Part shown: one piece after another, positions 1 through 8,519 of the stretch
Layout: every line of letters begins with the position of its first letter
How positions within the stretch are numbered: the stretch's first letter is position 1
Assembly: GCA_903892515.1 (NCBI GenBank)
Contig: CAITIS010000148.1
Location: forward strand, 1 to 37,436
Length of the DNA stretch: 37,436 nt
Source: an uncultured Planctomycetota bacterium
GTDB taxonomy: Bacteria; Planctomycetota; Phycisphaerae; SM23-33
Reading direction: 5' to 3'
The notes under the pieces: model-generated
Database searches by the model: none
What the model was told of the DNA's origin: nothing
Seen by the model: the letters and a program-made list of their open reading frames with translations, nothing else
Translations under genes and position numbers: made by a program

Positions 1-249
1 ATGAACAACGACGGCGTGGCCGACGTGCTGGGCACCAGCCCGATGATCAGCATGAGCTACGCCGACCTGGCCAGCCGATTCGGCATTACTCAGGGCACGT
101 ACAACATCGGCCTGATCGTGTCGGTAACGAACGAACTGGGCGTCGTTGTGCCCTCCGACGAAATCACGACCGTCATCACCGTGCCCGAGCCAATGACGCT
201 GGCACTGCTGGGCATGAGCGGCCTGGCCATGCTGCGGCGAAGGAAATAG
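1..249 (+). CDS. PEP-CTERM sorting-domain protein, C-terminal part
   Basis: Only the last 82 codons of a protein whose start lies outside the window; the ATG at position 1 is probably internal. The visible part ends in the tripartite PEP-CTERM signal: VPEP at residues 62-65, a hydrophobic helix (MTLALLGMSGLAML) and a terminal basic cluster RRRK. In the known family this tail sends exported proteins to an exosortase, which cleaves and anchors them. The preceding 60 residues are polar and beta-rich and resemble the end of an Ig-like or adhesion repeat, but I cannot name the ectodomain. A hairpin terminator follows 34 nt after the TAG. Confidence 0.8.
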   Translation: MNNDGVADVLGTSPMISMSYADLASRFGITQGTYNIGLIVSVTNELGVVVPSDEITTVITVPEPMTLALLGMSGLAMLRRRK

Positions 250-282
250 CCGCACGCGACGCTCGTTCCGCTTGTCAAGAAC

Positions 283-321
283 ACGACGGGCTGCCCGAAA
301 CGGTGGCCCGTCGTTTATTTT
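283..321 (+). terminator. Intrinsic terminator after the PEP-CTERM gene
   Basis: A perfect 9-bp stem, ACGACGGGC (283-291) with GCCCGTCGT (306-314), carries a 14-nt loop and is followed by TTATTTT. The T-run overlaps the stop codon of the convergent ferredoxin gene (315-317). Confidence 0.7.
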
Positions 322-539
322 GGCCAAAGCTTCTGGCCATTGCCCAGGTCGGTCACGCTAATCGCATCGACAGGGCAGGACTGGGCGGCGTTAAGGATCG
401 TATCGTCGTCATCGCCCGGCGGTGAGATCAGCTCGGCGATGTTGTCATCACGCATGCGGAATGTCTTCGGCGCCACCTCGGTGCAGGTTTGACAGCCGAT
501 GCACGCCACCTCGTCCACCACGATCTTCCAGTTAGCCAT
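315..539 (-). CDS. Small 4Fe-4S ferredoxin
   Basis: A 74-residue electron-transfer protein. Cys13, Cys16 and Cys19 (CIGCQTC) plus Cys55 in SCPVDAI form a single 4Fe-4S cluster site. The two-cluster bacterial ferredoxin pattern is absent, so this is the mono-cluster type. The start was chosen at MANWKIVV because AAGGAG lies just upstream of that ATG. A longer in-frame start at 623 would translate the dispersed inverted repeat at 581-656 and is rejected. No redox partner is adjacent, so its partner is unknown. It is convergent with the PEP-CTERM gene and divergent from the uracil-DNA glycosylase. Confidence 0.9.
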   Translation of the reverse strand: MANWKIVVDEVACIGCQTCTEVAPKTFRMRDDNIAELISPPGDDDDTILNAAQSCPVDAISVTDLGNGQKLWPK

Positions 540-580
540 TTGCTCTCCTTGACTTATGCGGCTGACAACGTGCTGGATAC

Positions 581-656
581 GTGTCGCGGGCGTCTCGCCC
601 GCGCCATCGAACCACCAAACCAACTATTCACAGCGCGGGCGAGACGCCCGCGACAC
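581..656. repeat. Long hairpin repeat (family B, complete copy)
   Basis: A 24-bp perfect inverted repeat: arms 581-604 and 633-656 around a 28-nt spacer. The arm core is GGGCGTCTCGCCCGC, itself self-complementary. Single arms recur at 28059-28082 and 32164-32187. It lies in the divergent gap between the ferredoxin and uracil-DNA glycosylase genes. Read in frame it encodes AGETPAT-like peptides, which wrongly extends ORFs on both sides. Confidence 0.85.
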
Positions 657-748
657 GAAAAGGCCAAGCCATTGTTGGAGGCACTTGGGCCAAAATCAAG
701 TCGGCGGGCCGCTTGCATGGGCTCGCGCATCGGCTATGCTGGCGGACC

Positions 749-1627
749 ATGAGCGATGAGCTTCGACAACTTCTGTTGGCCGCACGGCAGATCATCCAAT
801 CCGAGCAGCTGCTCTCGGGCGACGTGCCCGGGCCCGGCGTGGTTCTAGCTAAGCCCAGCCCGGCTGAACCGCCCAGGCAGGCAGCGTCCGCGCGACCAGC
901 GCCCAGTGCCGGCCCGGCTGCACGCAAGACACCCACACCAGCCGTTCACCCACCAAGCGACGGCGCCCAGGTGCCTTCGACGCCCAGCCCCAGCGGCAGG
1001 CAGTTTGCTGTGCCCCCCGCTCCGGCCAAAGGCGACAGCGAAAAGCAGCGCCTTTTGAACGAGGTCGAGGAGCAGGTCGGCAAGTGTCGCCGCTGTGGCC
1101 TGCGCCAGGGATGCACCAACGTTGTCTTCGGCGAAGGCAACCCGGATGCACAGATCGTCTTTGTCGGCGAGGCCCCAGGCGAGGAAGAGGATCGGCAGGG
1201 CCGGCCCTTCGTTGGCCGGGCGGGCGAATTGCTCACCAAGCAGATCAACGCCATGGGCGTGCAGCGGAGCGACATCTACATCGCCAACGTCTGCAAGTGC
1301 CGCCCTCCCGGCAATCGAGCGCCGCTAGCCGACGAGGTCGAGCCCTGCCGCGAGCACCTGCTGCTGCAGCTGCGAATCATCCGGCCAAAGGTGATTATCA
1401 CGCTGGGCAATCCCGCGACCCATGCCCTGCTCAACACCACCGTCGGCATCACCCGGCTGCGCGGCCAATGGCAGAAGATGCCCGATACCGACCCCGATCT
1501 GGCGGGCATCAAGGTCATGCCGACCTTCCACCCGGCCTACCTGCTGCGGGCGTACACCGAAGACAACCGCCGCAAGGTCTGGTCGGACTTGCAGGAAGTG
1601 ATGAAAGAAGTCGGCCTGAAAAGATAG
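749..1627 (+). CDS. Family 4 uracil-DNA glycosylase
   Basis: Removes uracil from DNA at the start of base excision repair. The C-terminal ~195 residues hold the family-4 core: CRRC at 113-116 and further Cys at 122 and in ANVCKC for the 4Fe-4S cluster, the uracil-pocket motif GEAPGEEEDRQGRPFVGRAG, TLGNPATHALL and the PTFHPAYLLR loop. Residues ~25-95 are a Pro/Ala/Ser-rich low-complexity linker after a short N-terminal helix; such an extension is common in DNA-polymerase-associated family-4 enzymes. The ATG at 749 was chosen because the longer frame would translate the family B hairpin. No Shine-Dalgarno precedes it. TATGCT at 735-740 sits where a -10 box would give a transcript starting almost at the ATG. 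Confidence 0.93.
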   Translation: MSDELRQLLLAARQIIQSEQLLSGDVPGPGVVLAKPSPAEPPRQAASARPAPSAGPAARKTPTPAVHPPSDGAQVPSTPSPSGRQFAVPPAPAKGDSEKQRLLNEVEEQVGKCRRCGLRQGCTNVVFGEGNPDAQIVFVGEAPGEEEDRQGRPFVGRAGELLTKQINAMGVQRSDIYIANVCKCRPPGNRAPLADEVEPCREHLLLQLRIIRPKVIITLGNPATHALLNTTVGITRLRGQWQKMPDTDPDLAGIKVMPTFHPAYLLRAYTEDNRRKVWSDLQEVMKEVGLKR

Positions 1628-1649
1628 CGCACGCCGGTTCGGCTGGCGC

Positions 1650-1683
1650 ATAGGTAGAGCCGCAAAAGCGCGGCTCAACCTAT
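1650..1683. repeat. Family C hairpin repeat, degenerate copy
   Basis: ATAGGTAGAGCCGC (1650-1663) pairs with GCGGCTCAACCTAT (1670-1683) with one mismatch. It has the same arms as the identical 36-bp copies at 6478-6513 and 12064-12099. Confidence 0.75.
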
Positions 1684-1763
1684 GGCACCCTGAGTTGGCT
1701 CAACCTATGGCACCCGGAGTTGGCCCGACCCGTGGCAGCCGGGCTTGCTGCCTTGGCCCGGCC

Positions 1764-1792
1764 TTGTTGCGTGCGAGCGAAGTCGCTAGAAT
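1764..1792 (+). promoter_or_regulatory. Putative sigma-70 promoter of the secreted protein/lipoprotein unit
   Basis: TTGTTG (1764-1769), a 17-nt spacer and TAGAAT (1787-1792) predict a start near 1799, about 20 nt before the ATG at 1819. The -10 box matches consensus at 5 of 6 bases; the -35 box matches at only 3. Confidence 0.45.
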
Positions 1793-1818
1793 GTCGCCAC
1801 CAAGTTCCGGAGCGATCC

Positions 1819-2823
1819 ATGAAGACTCGACATGCGCTGCTTGTTCTCGTCCTGCTGGCCTGGCCGGCGATGTTGGTGATTGCGCAGGACTCGCAGCCCG
1901 CACCCGCCGACGATGACTCCGCGGCCATGCAGCAGCAGTTCGACCGCGGCATCGAGAACATGATCGGCCAGCTCAACAAGCAGTACGAGTTGGACGAGCA
2001 GCAGCAAGGCCCCGTGCGGGACATGGTACAGCAGCACGCCAAGGCCTTCTTAGAGCGGAATCGCGACCAGCTTGTTGACGTCATGCAGCGTGGCCGGGCG
2101 ATGCAGCAGTACATGCGGCAGTCGGGCGGCAGCCTCGACGCCGTGCCCGCCGACATCCAGAAGGATATGGCCGAGCGTGCCCTGACGATGATGGACGCCA
2201 TGCAGACGAGCCTGTCGGCCTTTGAAGAGGATTTCAAGGCCGTCCTGACGCCCGAGCAGCAGGAGAAGCTGGCCGAGAACCAGAAGAAGATGCAGATCGG
2301 CATGGCCATGGGCAGGGCGCGGCTCAAGCTCATGGCCGCCCAGCCGACCGACGAGGATACGGCCACGCTGGCGCCTGAGCGTCCCGCGCCCGATGCCAAT
2401 GCGGGCTCGACTGATAACGCCCCCGCTGCTGGTGCGGCCGCCGCGCCGCGTCAGGCCCGACAAGCTCGCGCTCGCGCCGTCGGGGCCGACTGGGACGCGT
2501 ACGTGCAGGACTTTATTCGGCGCTATCACCTGGACGAGATGCAGAAAGTCCAGGCATTGGATATCCTGAAGCGATACAAGGGCAAGGCTCAGGAACTGGC
2601 CGCGACCAGCCAGCCTGCAAGTCAGCCGGCGGCGCCGCGGAGCGGGCCGATATCGCTGGATGAGTTTCGTAGCCGCCTGTCGACCGCGGGTGCACAGCGC
2701 CGGCCGATGACGGATTTGTTTGAGCAGATGAAGGCAGAACTGGAACGGATTCCGACGGCCGTGCAAAAGGAGATGGCTCGGCAGCCATCGAGCCAGCCGT
2801 CCGGGGCAAAGCCGCAGGAGTAG
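1819..2823 (+). CDS. Secreted helical protein with an internal duplication
   Basis: 334 residues, family not recognised with certainty. A Sec signal peptide is clear (MKTRHALLVLVLLAWPAMLVIA, cleavage near residue 22). The mature protein is mostly charged, Gln-rich helix. LTPEQQEKLAENQKKM at 143-158 resembles the LTxxQ motif of periplasmic CpxP/Spy-type chaperones. Two stretches look duplicated: around 55-77 (QYELDEQQQ...VRDMVQQHAKAF) and 235-257 (RYHLDEMQK...LDILKRYKGKA). They are separated by an Ala/Pro-rich linker at ~180-222. The start was chosen because the signal peptide begins there and CGGAG lies upstream; the longer ORF has no signal peptide. Only 9 nt separate it from the lipoprotein gene, so the two are probably co-transcribed. 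Confidence 0.75.
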   Translation: MKTRHALLVLVLLAWPAMLVIAQDSQPAPADDDSAAMQQQFDRGIENMIGQLNKQYELDEQQQGPVRDMVQQHAKAFLERNRDQLVDVMQRGRAMQQYMRQSGGSLDAVPADIQKDMAERALTMMDAMQTSLSAFEEDFKAVLTPEQQEKLAENQKKMQIGMAMGRARLKLMAAQPTDEDTATLAPERPAPDANAGSTDNAPAAGAAAAPRQARQARARAVGADWDAYVQDFIRRYHLDEMQKVQALDILKRYKGKAQELAATSQPASQPAAPRSGPISLDEFRSRLSTAGAQRRPMTDLFEQMKAELERIPTAVQKEMARQPSSQPSGAKPQE

Positions 2824-2832
2824 GTACAGCCC

Positions 2833-4308
2833 ATGAGGCGATTGGTCCTTTGCACAGCGTTGGCAGCGGTGATGTGTTCACTCGTCTCCTGCCAGTCGCA
2901 GTTCTCGCGCGTGCCGCAGACGCCGGCCGAACTCAAGCTGCACATCGACAGCAAGAGCCAGGAATTCACCTTCCGCTCCATCTCGCTGCACAATCTCAAG
3001 CGCGTGATGGACAAGAGCCTGCCCGTCGAGAAACGGCTGGACAGCCTGCACGTCTTAGAGCAGCTCGACGCCAACAACGTCGAACTTTACCCCTCGCTGG
3101 CCATGGTGCTGGGCGATGGCCAGTCGCCGGTGAATTTGCGGCGTGAGATCCTCACGTACCTGATCCAGACCAACTTTCCCGGCCTGGGCGATCAGATCTC
3201 CGCGGCCCTGCCCACCGCCAACGACGAGGGCCTGCGCGTCGCCATCATGGACTGGCTGATCCAGAACCCCAACCATGCGAGTTTCGCCCAGGTCGTCAAG
3301 CTCTGGGCCATGGAGAAACGCACCAGCGGCGACATGGAGAACCGCTACCGCCAACTGGCCGAGCATTCTGCCGGGGCGCCTTGGGACCAGGCGTTGTTCG
3401 GGGCGCTGAATTCCGACGACTTCGCCGCCCGCGGCTCGGCCCTGGAAATCCTTCAGGCCCGGATGAGCCCCGAGCAGCTTCGCAGCCGGATCGCCAACAT
3501 CGTCGCCCGCAGCGAGTCGATGAAGGCCATGCAATATTTCTCCGAGCACTTCGGCTTCTTCCCGCACACTGGCCGGGAACTGATGGCCGAAGTCATCGCC
3601 AGCCGCAACGGCCCCAGCGCGCTTTACCCCGCCAGTGTGCTGGCATTTCAATGGCAGGGCCAGTACGGCTACCACTTCAACATTCGCGATGTTCACCTGC
3701 TGGCCAAGCTCGGCGCCGACGATGCCCGCAAGCAGTACACGCGGCAGAAGTTGTCGGCCGACCTGCTGGCCTCGGTGCGTGCCCGCAAACTGCTTCGGCC
3801 CAGCAGCTCCGAATACGCCCTGCCGGGCAAAGTCCTTACGCTCGACAGCCAGATCGAGAGCCTGTCCATGCCTGATTTGTGGACGGCGTACCTGGCGGAT
3901 CGGCTGCTGAATCAGCCGCAACTGCGGTTGGCATTGGATGCCCGGGCCGACAAGGAAGGCGCCCACGCCCAGAGCGTGCAACTCGGCGGGCTGGTGGTGT
4001 TCGATCAGGGCCGGGCCCGGGCCAGCATCTACCCGCCGGGCGAGCGCCGTTCCGACGCAGCGTACACTGCCTCGCCCAAGATGGTGCAGGAATCGGCCGA
4101 TGCCATGTGCTTCTTCATCGCGCACTTCGGACCCGACAAGCAGCAGAAAGTCCTGGGGCCGTCGGAACGGGAAGTCACCTTCGCCAGGGATTACAATCTC
4201 AGCGGGCTGGTGCTCACGGGGCTGGGGCAGGCGTCGCTGAACGCGTGCTTCTTCACCCCCGGCGGCGCCATCGTCGACCTGGGAGACTATCCGCCGATCA
4301 ATCAATAG
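2833..4308 (+). CDS. Predicted lipoprotein of unknown function with HEAT-like helical repeats
   Basis: 491 residues. The N-terminus (MRRLVLCTALAAVMCSLVSC) is a lipoprotein signal with lipobox LVSC and acylated Cys20. Residues ~60-260 are a run of amphipathic helical pairs reminiscent of HEAT/ARM repeats (RREILTYLIQ, EGLRVAIMDWLI, ARGSALEILQARM). The C-terminal ~150 residues are a beta-rich domain ending in AFFTPGG-type strands (CFFTPGGAIVDLGDYPP). I do not recognise a known enzyme motif. It follows the secreted helical gene by 9 nt, so it probably shares its promoter. Envelope location is supported by both signals; any role is unknown. Confidence 0.75.
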   Translation: MRRLVLCTALAAVMCSLVSCQSQFSRVPQTPAELKLHIDSKSQEFTFRSISLHNLKRVMDKSLPVEKRLDSLHVLEQLDANNVELYPSLAMVLGDGQSPVNLRREILTYLIQTNFPGLGDQISAALPTANDEGLRVAIMDWLIQNPNHASFAQVVKLWAMEKRTSGDMENRYRQLAEHSAGAPWDQALFGALNSDDFAARGSALEILQARMSPEQLRSRIANIVARSESMKAMQYFSEHFGFFPHTGRELMAEVIASRNGPSALYPASVLAFQWQGQYGYHFNIRDVHLLAKLGADDARKQYTRQKLSADLLASVRARKLLRPSSSEYALPGKVLTLDSQIESLSMPDLWTAYLADRLLNQPQLRLALDARADKEGAHAQSVQLGGLVVFDQGRARASIYPPGERRSDAAYTASPKMVQESADAMCFFIAHFGPDKQQKVLGPSEREVTFARDYNLSGLVLTGLGQASLNACFFTPGGAIVDLGDYPPINQ

Positions 4309-4313
4309 AAGTC

Positions 4314-4429
4314 GTTTCACAACCGGTTTGGCCCGTGGCACAGCCGCCCTCGGCTGTGGCTTTTGCGGCCATATCGATGTCTTCTCGCACGGTTTCACGC
4401 CCGAGGGCGGGCGTACCACGGTTATGAAC
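4314..4429. repeat. Family A palindromic element, full copy
   Basis: Starts with GTTTCACAACCGGTTTG and ends with CCACGGTTATGAAC, so its ends are near inverted repeats. Inside, CACAGCCGCCCTCGGCTGTG is an 8-bp hairpin. Its CCGCCCTCGG also pairs with CCGAGGGCGG about 60 nt downstream, so the whole element folds on itself. It is closely matched by 35656-35772 and, with divergence, by 18246-18338. It contains no ORF that could encode a transposase. Confidence 0.8.
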
Positions 4430-4524
4430 CCAGTTCTAGACCGTACATCGCTTGCACCTCCATCTCTGCTTTCCTTGCGTCCTCGCCTCTGGACTTGGCG
4501 CCCGCCTTTGTGTACATCAAGGCC

Positions 4525-6318
4525 ATGAATACAGCCAAGACGTTTCCCGGCGTGCCGCGAGGCGAGTACCCCCGTCCGCAGATGGTCCGTAGCGAGTGGC
4601 TGTGCCTCAACGGCCCGTGGCAGTTCGAGATCGACGCCGGCGATAGCGGCCTGGAGCGCGGCTTGCTGAACCGCGGCCTGAAGGACCGCATCACCGTTCC
4701 CTTCTGCCCCGAATCCACGCTTAGCGGCATCGGCCAGACGGACTTCCTCAACGCCGTCTGGTACAAGCGCGAGGTCGAGATTCCCGCGGCGTGGAAGAAC
4801 CAGCGCGTGCTGCTGCACTTCCAGGCCATCGACTACGATTCGACCATCTGGGTCAACGGCCAGGAAGTCGCCCGCCACCGCGGCGGCTTTGCCCCGATCA
4901 CCTGCGACCTGGGCACCGTGGCCGGGCAGAAGCTGACGATCACGGTGCGGGCCCGCGACGACCACCGCGCAGCCAAGCCCAAGGGCAAGCAGTCCGCCCT
5001 GCACGACAACTACGGCTGCCTGTACACGCGCACGACGGGCATCTGGCAGACGGTGTGGATGGAGCCCGTGCCGGCCGTTTCGCTTGGGCGGCCAAGACTC
5101 ACGCCCGACGTGGGCAACAGCATGATCCGCCTGGAGCAAAGCTTCCTGGGCAGCCCCAAGGGCCTGAGCCTGCGGGCGGTCCTCAAGGACAAGCAAGGCC
5201 CCGTCAGCACCGCCCAGTGCGCGGTGGCCGATTTCGCCACGAGGCTGGATTTGCCCATCCCCGCCGAGCGGCGCAAGCTCTGGCAGGCGGGCGAGGGAAA
5301 CCTGTACGACATCGACATTCAACTGCTCGACGCCAAGGGCAAGGTCATCGACGAGATCGCCAGCTATGCCGGCCTGCGCAGCGTCGCGATCGACGGCAAG
5401 GCCATCCGCATCAACGGCAAGAGCGTGTTTCAGCGGCTGGTGCTCGACCAGGGCTACTACGCCGACGGCATCCTGACGGCGCCGTCGGAGCAGGCATTGA
5501 TTGATGACATCCAGTTGAGCCTGGACGCGGGCTTTAACGGCGCCCGGCTGCACCAGAAGGTCTTCGAAGAGCGATTCCTGTACCACTGCGACCGCATGGG
5601 CTACTTAGTCTGGGGCGAATTCGCCGACTGGGGCAGCAGCGACTTTGGCCCCAACGAGGACCATCAAAAGCACGATTCGACATACATCACCCAGTGGCTC
5701 GAAGTGATCCAGCGCGACTACTCGCACCCGGCCATCATCGGCTGGTGCCCGCTGAACGAGTGCTGGCAGTGGGTGACGGACCGCATCAAGGGGCTCGACG
5801 ACGTGATCTGGGGCATGTACCTGGCCACCAAGGCGCTGGACTCCACCCGGCCGGTGCTGGACGCCTCGGGCTACTCTCACCGCGTGCGCGGGGCCGACGT
5901 GTACGACTGCCACGATTACGAACAGGACCCCGTCAAGCTGGCCGCCAAACACGCCGGGCTGGCCCAGGACAAGCCGTTCGTCAACACGACGTATGAGCGC
6001 CAGACCTCGATCCCCTACGCCGGCCAGCCGTTCTTCGTGAGCGAGTTCGGCGGCATGGGCTGGGACCCCGACGCCAAGGCCGGCGACGGCAACTGGGGCT
6101 ACAGCCGGCCCAAGAGCATCGAGGAGTTCTACGAGCGATTCGAAGGGCTGTGCAAGGTGCTGCTGGACGACGTGAACATGTTCGGCTACTGCTACACGCA
6201 GCTTACCGACGTGTACCAGGAGATCAATGGCATCTACCGCTTCGACCGCCGTCCGAAGTTCGACATGGACCGCATCCGCTGCGCCCAGGAACGACCGGCC
6301 GCCATCGAGTCGCTGTAA
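4525..6318 (+). CDS. Glycoside hydrolase family 2 enzyme
   Basis: 597 residues. Domain order fits GH2: an N-terminal jelly-roll sugar-binding domain (about 1-175, with WYKREVEIP, FQAIDYDSTIWVNGQEVARH and the GIWQTVWMEPV strand), an immunoglobulin-like sandwich (about 180-300) and a TIM barrel (about 300-597). The acid/base Glu is E412 in GWCPLNECWQW and the nucleophile is E507 in FFVSEFGGMGW. Substrate (beta-galactoside, glucuronide or mannoside) cannot be read from this. No signal peptide, so probably cytoplasmic. The ATG at 4525 was chosen because a longer ORF would translate the family A repeat; AAGG lies just upstream. It stands alone between repeat-filled spacers. Confidence 0.92.
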   Translation: MNTAKTFPGVPRGEYPRPQMVRSEWLCLNGPWQFEIDAGDSGLERGLLNRGLKDRITVPFCPESTLSGIGQTDFLNAVWYKREVEIPAAWKNQRVLLHFQAIDYDSTIWVNGQEVARHRGGFAPITCDLGTVAGQKLTITVRARDDHRAAKPKGKQSALHDNYGCLYTRTTGIWQTVWMEPVPAVSLGRPRLTPDVGNSMIRLEQSFLGSPKGLSLRAVLKDKQGPVSTAQCAVADFATRLDLPIPAERRKLWQAGEGNLYDIDIQLLDAKGKVIDEIASYAGLRSVAIDGKAIRINGKSVFQRLVLDQGYYADGILTAPSEQALIDDIQLSLDAGFNGARLHQKVFEERFLYHCDRMGYLVWGEFADWGSSDFGPNEDHQKHDSTYITQWLEVIQRDYSHPAIIGWCPLNECWQWVTDRIKGLDDVIWGMYLATKALDSTRPVLDASGYSHRVRGADVYDCHDYEQDPVKLAAKHAGLAQDKPFVNTTYERQTSIPYAGQPFFVSEFGGMGWDPDAKAGDGNWGYSRPKSIEEFYERFEGLCKVLLDDVNMFGYCYTQLTDVYQEINGIYRFDRRPKFDMDRIRCAQERPAAIESL

Positions 6319-6599
6319 AGACAGGACATTAACCGCCGAGGTCGCCGAGGACGCCGAGAGAAGAAAAGGGTGTGGGTTTCGTGGCACAGCCGCCCTCGGC
6401 TGTGGCTGTTTCTCCCCCGCGAACGTGGCCGCTGGACGCCGCGACCACGGCACCCGGCTGGGTGCCCGGCTGGGTGCCATAGGTTGAGCCGCGCTGTTGC
6501 GGCTCTACCTATGTGGGACGCCGGCATAGCCAGCCCCGTCTTCGCACGAAGACGCGAAGCCAAGTCAGCCTATGGCACGGCGTAGCTGCGTCGTGCTGA
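6319..6599. repeat. Cluster of dispersed repeats between GH2 and the FMN oxidoreductase
   Basis: This 281-bp gap holds no gene. In order it contains: a 9-mer-like repeat (6330-6363, ACCGCCGAGGTCGCCGAGG type) that recurs at 30371-30400; a partial family A core (6380-6411); a 37-bp block (6424-6460) identical to 18160-18196; a family C hairpin (6478-6513) identical to 12064-12099; and a short perfect palindrome GTCTTCGCACGAAGAC (6538-6553). Confidence 0.75.
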
Positions 6600-7187
6600 C
6601 TATTCGGCCGCGAGCTGCCGCCCGAAGTCCATCGCTTGCTGGCGAACGGCCTGGTTATCCACCAACTGCTTGGGATCGCGCGGGGCGTGCGGCACCAGCA
6701 GCGAGGTAAAGCCCCCGCCGTTAAAACTGGCGATCGCGCGGAACATATCTTCCGTCGCGGCCAGGCCGCCCTCGGGTCCGTCGGCCGCCGTGGCAATCAG
6801 GCCCAGCGTGACGTTGCGGATCGCACAACCAAAGCTCTCTTCGCCGTCCTTGAACTTGTACAGGCTGTACATGCGGTCGAGCACCAGCTTGAGCTGGGCC
6901 GAGGGGCCAAAGAAGTAGATCGGCGTGGCGAAGACGACGGCGTTGAAGTCAGGCATGGACGCGAGTATGGGTTGAGCGGCGTCCTTGATGACGCACTCGT
7001 AGCGGTCTGACTTCTGGCAGCCCATGCAGCAGATGCAGCCATTGGCCGCAAACTTCAGCGGGGCCACGTTGACGGTCTTCACCGCCGCCCCGGCCGCCGT
7101 GGCCGATTCGGCAACCCACTCCACGACAGTGTTGGTGTTGCCCTTGACCCGCGGGCTGCCGCACAGAATCAGGATCTTTTTCGCCAT
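6600..7187 (-). CDS. NADPH-dependent FMN reductase / iron-sulfur flavoprotein family protein
   Basis: 195 residues with a flavodoxin fold. The FMN phosphate loop SPRVKGNTN is at 11-19 and the isoalloxazine-contacting TPIYFFGP loop at 88-95. Between them lies a Cys-rich segment (C51, C53, C54, C57 and C65 in NGCICCMGCQKSDRYEC). This resembles the cluster-binding region of archaeal iron-sulfur flavoproteins, although many NAD(P)H-quinone reductase relatives keep only part of it. It probably transfers electrons from NAD(P)H through FMN. A GGAG Shine-Dalgarno precedes the ATG. No operon partner is adjacent, and the substrate is unknown. Confidence 0.85.
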   Translation of the reverse strand: MAKKILILCGSPRVKGNTNTVVEWVAESATAAGAAVKTVNVAPLKFAANGCICCMGCQKSDRYECVIKDAAQPILASMPDFNAVVFATPIYFFGPSAQLKLVLDRMYSLYKFKDGEESFGCAIRNVTLGLIATAADGPEGGLAATEDMFRAIASFNGGGFTSLLVPHAPRDPKQLVDNQAVRQQAMDFGRQLAAE

Positions 7188-7315
7188 CGTTCGCTCCTAC
7201 ACATCGATATTCGATACTGGGCATTCGATATTAGGAAAGACCACACACGACGCCCGAACGGCCCGTCAAGTTTCGTGCCCGGAGGCCGATATCACATTGC
7301 TCAAGTATCAACGCG

Positions 7316-7409
7316 ATATTGGGACGCGATACTGAGTCCAAACATGGTCACGCGAACAGCGTGACCATGCCACCCAATCCCGCTTCCCGCTTCCCGCTTC
7401 CCGCTTCCG
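7316..7409. repeat. Family D hairpin repeat joined to a heptanucleotide array
   Basis: 7316-7375 contains a perfect 10-bp stem hairpin (ATGGTCACGC, loop GAACA, GCGTGACCAT) flanked by GGGACGCGAT and GCCACCC. It is directly followed by a 7-nt array (CCCGCTT units, about 7376-7409). The same hairpin recurs at 12111-12154, 12163-12217 and 20193-20235. The array ends just before the 3' end of the RNase D gene. Confidence 0.8.
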
Positions 7410-7421
7410 TTTCTTCCCCCA

Positions 7422-8519
7422 TCACAGCAGCCGCTCCAGCAGGCCGCCGAGCAGTTGCTTCCGCCAACCACGATACAGCCGGTGCTGGTCGACGGGCTGG
7501 CCCTTGCTGACGGCATGGCAAAGCCGGACGATCTCGCGCCGGCTGGCCACCAGTGCGGGCGCGACGGATCGCTCCTGGCTGTGCCGGCAGATCTCATCGA
7601 AGACCCGGTCGGCCTGGTTCCGCAGCGTGGCCGTCTCGACGGGCTCTTCGGGCGGCAGCGCGTTCTCCGGCAATGCCAGCGCCCGCGCGGTGGCCTCGAC
7701 GATCTGCTGGCCGTACCTGGTCTCGACGGGCCGAGGCAGCCCGCGAATCCCATCCAACTCCGTCACATTGCCCACGGGTCGCCGGGCCATCGTGATCAGC
7801 AGGCCATCGGGCAGCAGCGTCCGCGGCGGCACATTTTCGGCGCGAGCGGCCTGGTCGCGCACGATGGCCAGTTCACGCAGCACCGCCCGCTGGCGAGGCC
7901 TGAGCGGGTCGCGCGTCCGCACGCGCAGGAACAGCGTCTCGGGCGCGGGGCGATACAGCGTCATGTCCTCCAGCGTGGCCGCACACTCTTCCTTGGCCCA
8001 GGCCAGGCGTTTCGTCTCGGTCAAGCGCTTGCCCACCACCTCGCGGGCGGCCAGCAGGTACCGGACGTCGTCGGAGGCATATCGAATCTGCACGGGCGTC
8101 AGTGGCCGGCGTTCCCAATTGGAGAAACTGTGCGCCTTGCCCAGCGAGACCCCGATGAACTCCTCCAGCAGCCGCGTCAGCGAGAGCGGGTAATCCACGT
8201 GAACGAAGCCCGCGGCAATCTGCAAGTCCATGATGTTGGCCGGGGCCAACCCGGTATGCCGCGCCGCCGGTTCGAGATCCTGCTGCCCCGCCAGCAGCAA
8301 TTTCTCGCTGGCAGGCGAAACGATCTGCGCCCAGAACGGCGCCAAGTCGATATCGGCCTGGGGATCGACCAGGAAAACGTGCTGGGCCGTCGCCACCTGC
8401 ACCAGGCACAACTGGGAGATGTAGCTGCGCTCGCCGATGAACTCGCTGTCGAAGGCGAAGGCGCCACTGTCGGCCAGGTGGTCGATCATCTCGGCCAGGG
8501 CGGCCTGCGTGGTGACCAT
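7422..8519 (-). CDS. rnd: Ribonuclease D
   Basis: 365 residues, close to the usual length. A 3'-5' exoribonuclease of the DEDDy class that trims tRNA and other stable RNA precursors. The DEDD exonuclease domain shows ExoI FDSEF (D and E), ExoII in LLAGQQDLEP, and ExoIII YASDDVRYLL, with the Tyr four residues before the last catalytic Asp. An HRDC-like helical domain follows (about 205-290, with LRPRQRAVLRELAIVRDQAARAEN split over two helices). The start MVTTQAALAEMIDHL was chosen because the fold begins there; 59 further codons are open upstream but look non-coding. The gene lies downstream of the toxin-antitoxin pair on the same strand, 229 nt away. Confidence 0.93.
   Translation of the reverse strand: MVTTQAALAEMIDHLADSGAFAFDSEFIGERSYISQLCLVQVATAQHVFLVDPQADIDLAPFWAQIVSPASEKLLLAGQQDLEPAARHTGLAPANIMDLQIAAGFVHVDYPLSLTRLLEEFIGVSLGKAHSFSNWERRPLTPVQIRYASDDVRYLLAAREVVGKRLTETKRLAWAKEECAATLEDMTLYRPAPETLFLRVRTRDPLRPRQRAVLRELAIVRDQAARAENVPPRTLLPDGLLITMARRPVGNVTELDGIRGLPRPVETRYGQQIVEATARALALPENALPPEEPVETATLRNQADRVFDEICRHSQERSVAPALVASRREIVRLCHAVSKGQPVDQHRLYRGWRKQLLGGLLERLL

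Noticed and set aside
3055..5586. Open frame of 843 codons on the minus strand
   Set aside because: It runs antisense through the lipoprotein and GH2 genes. Long antisense frames are expected with G/C-rich third codon positions, and its composition is Gly/Val/Arg/His-rich with no domain.
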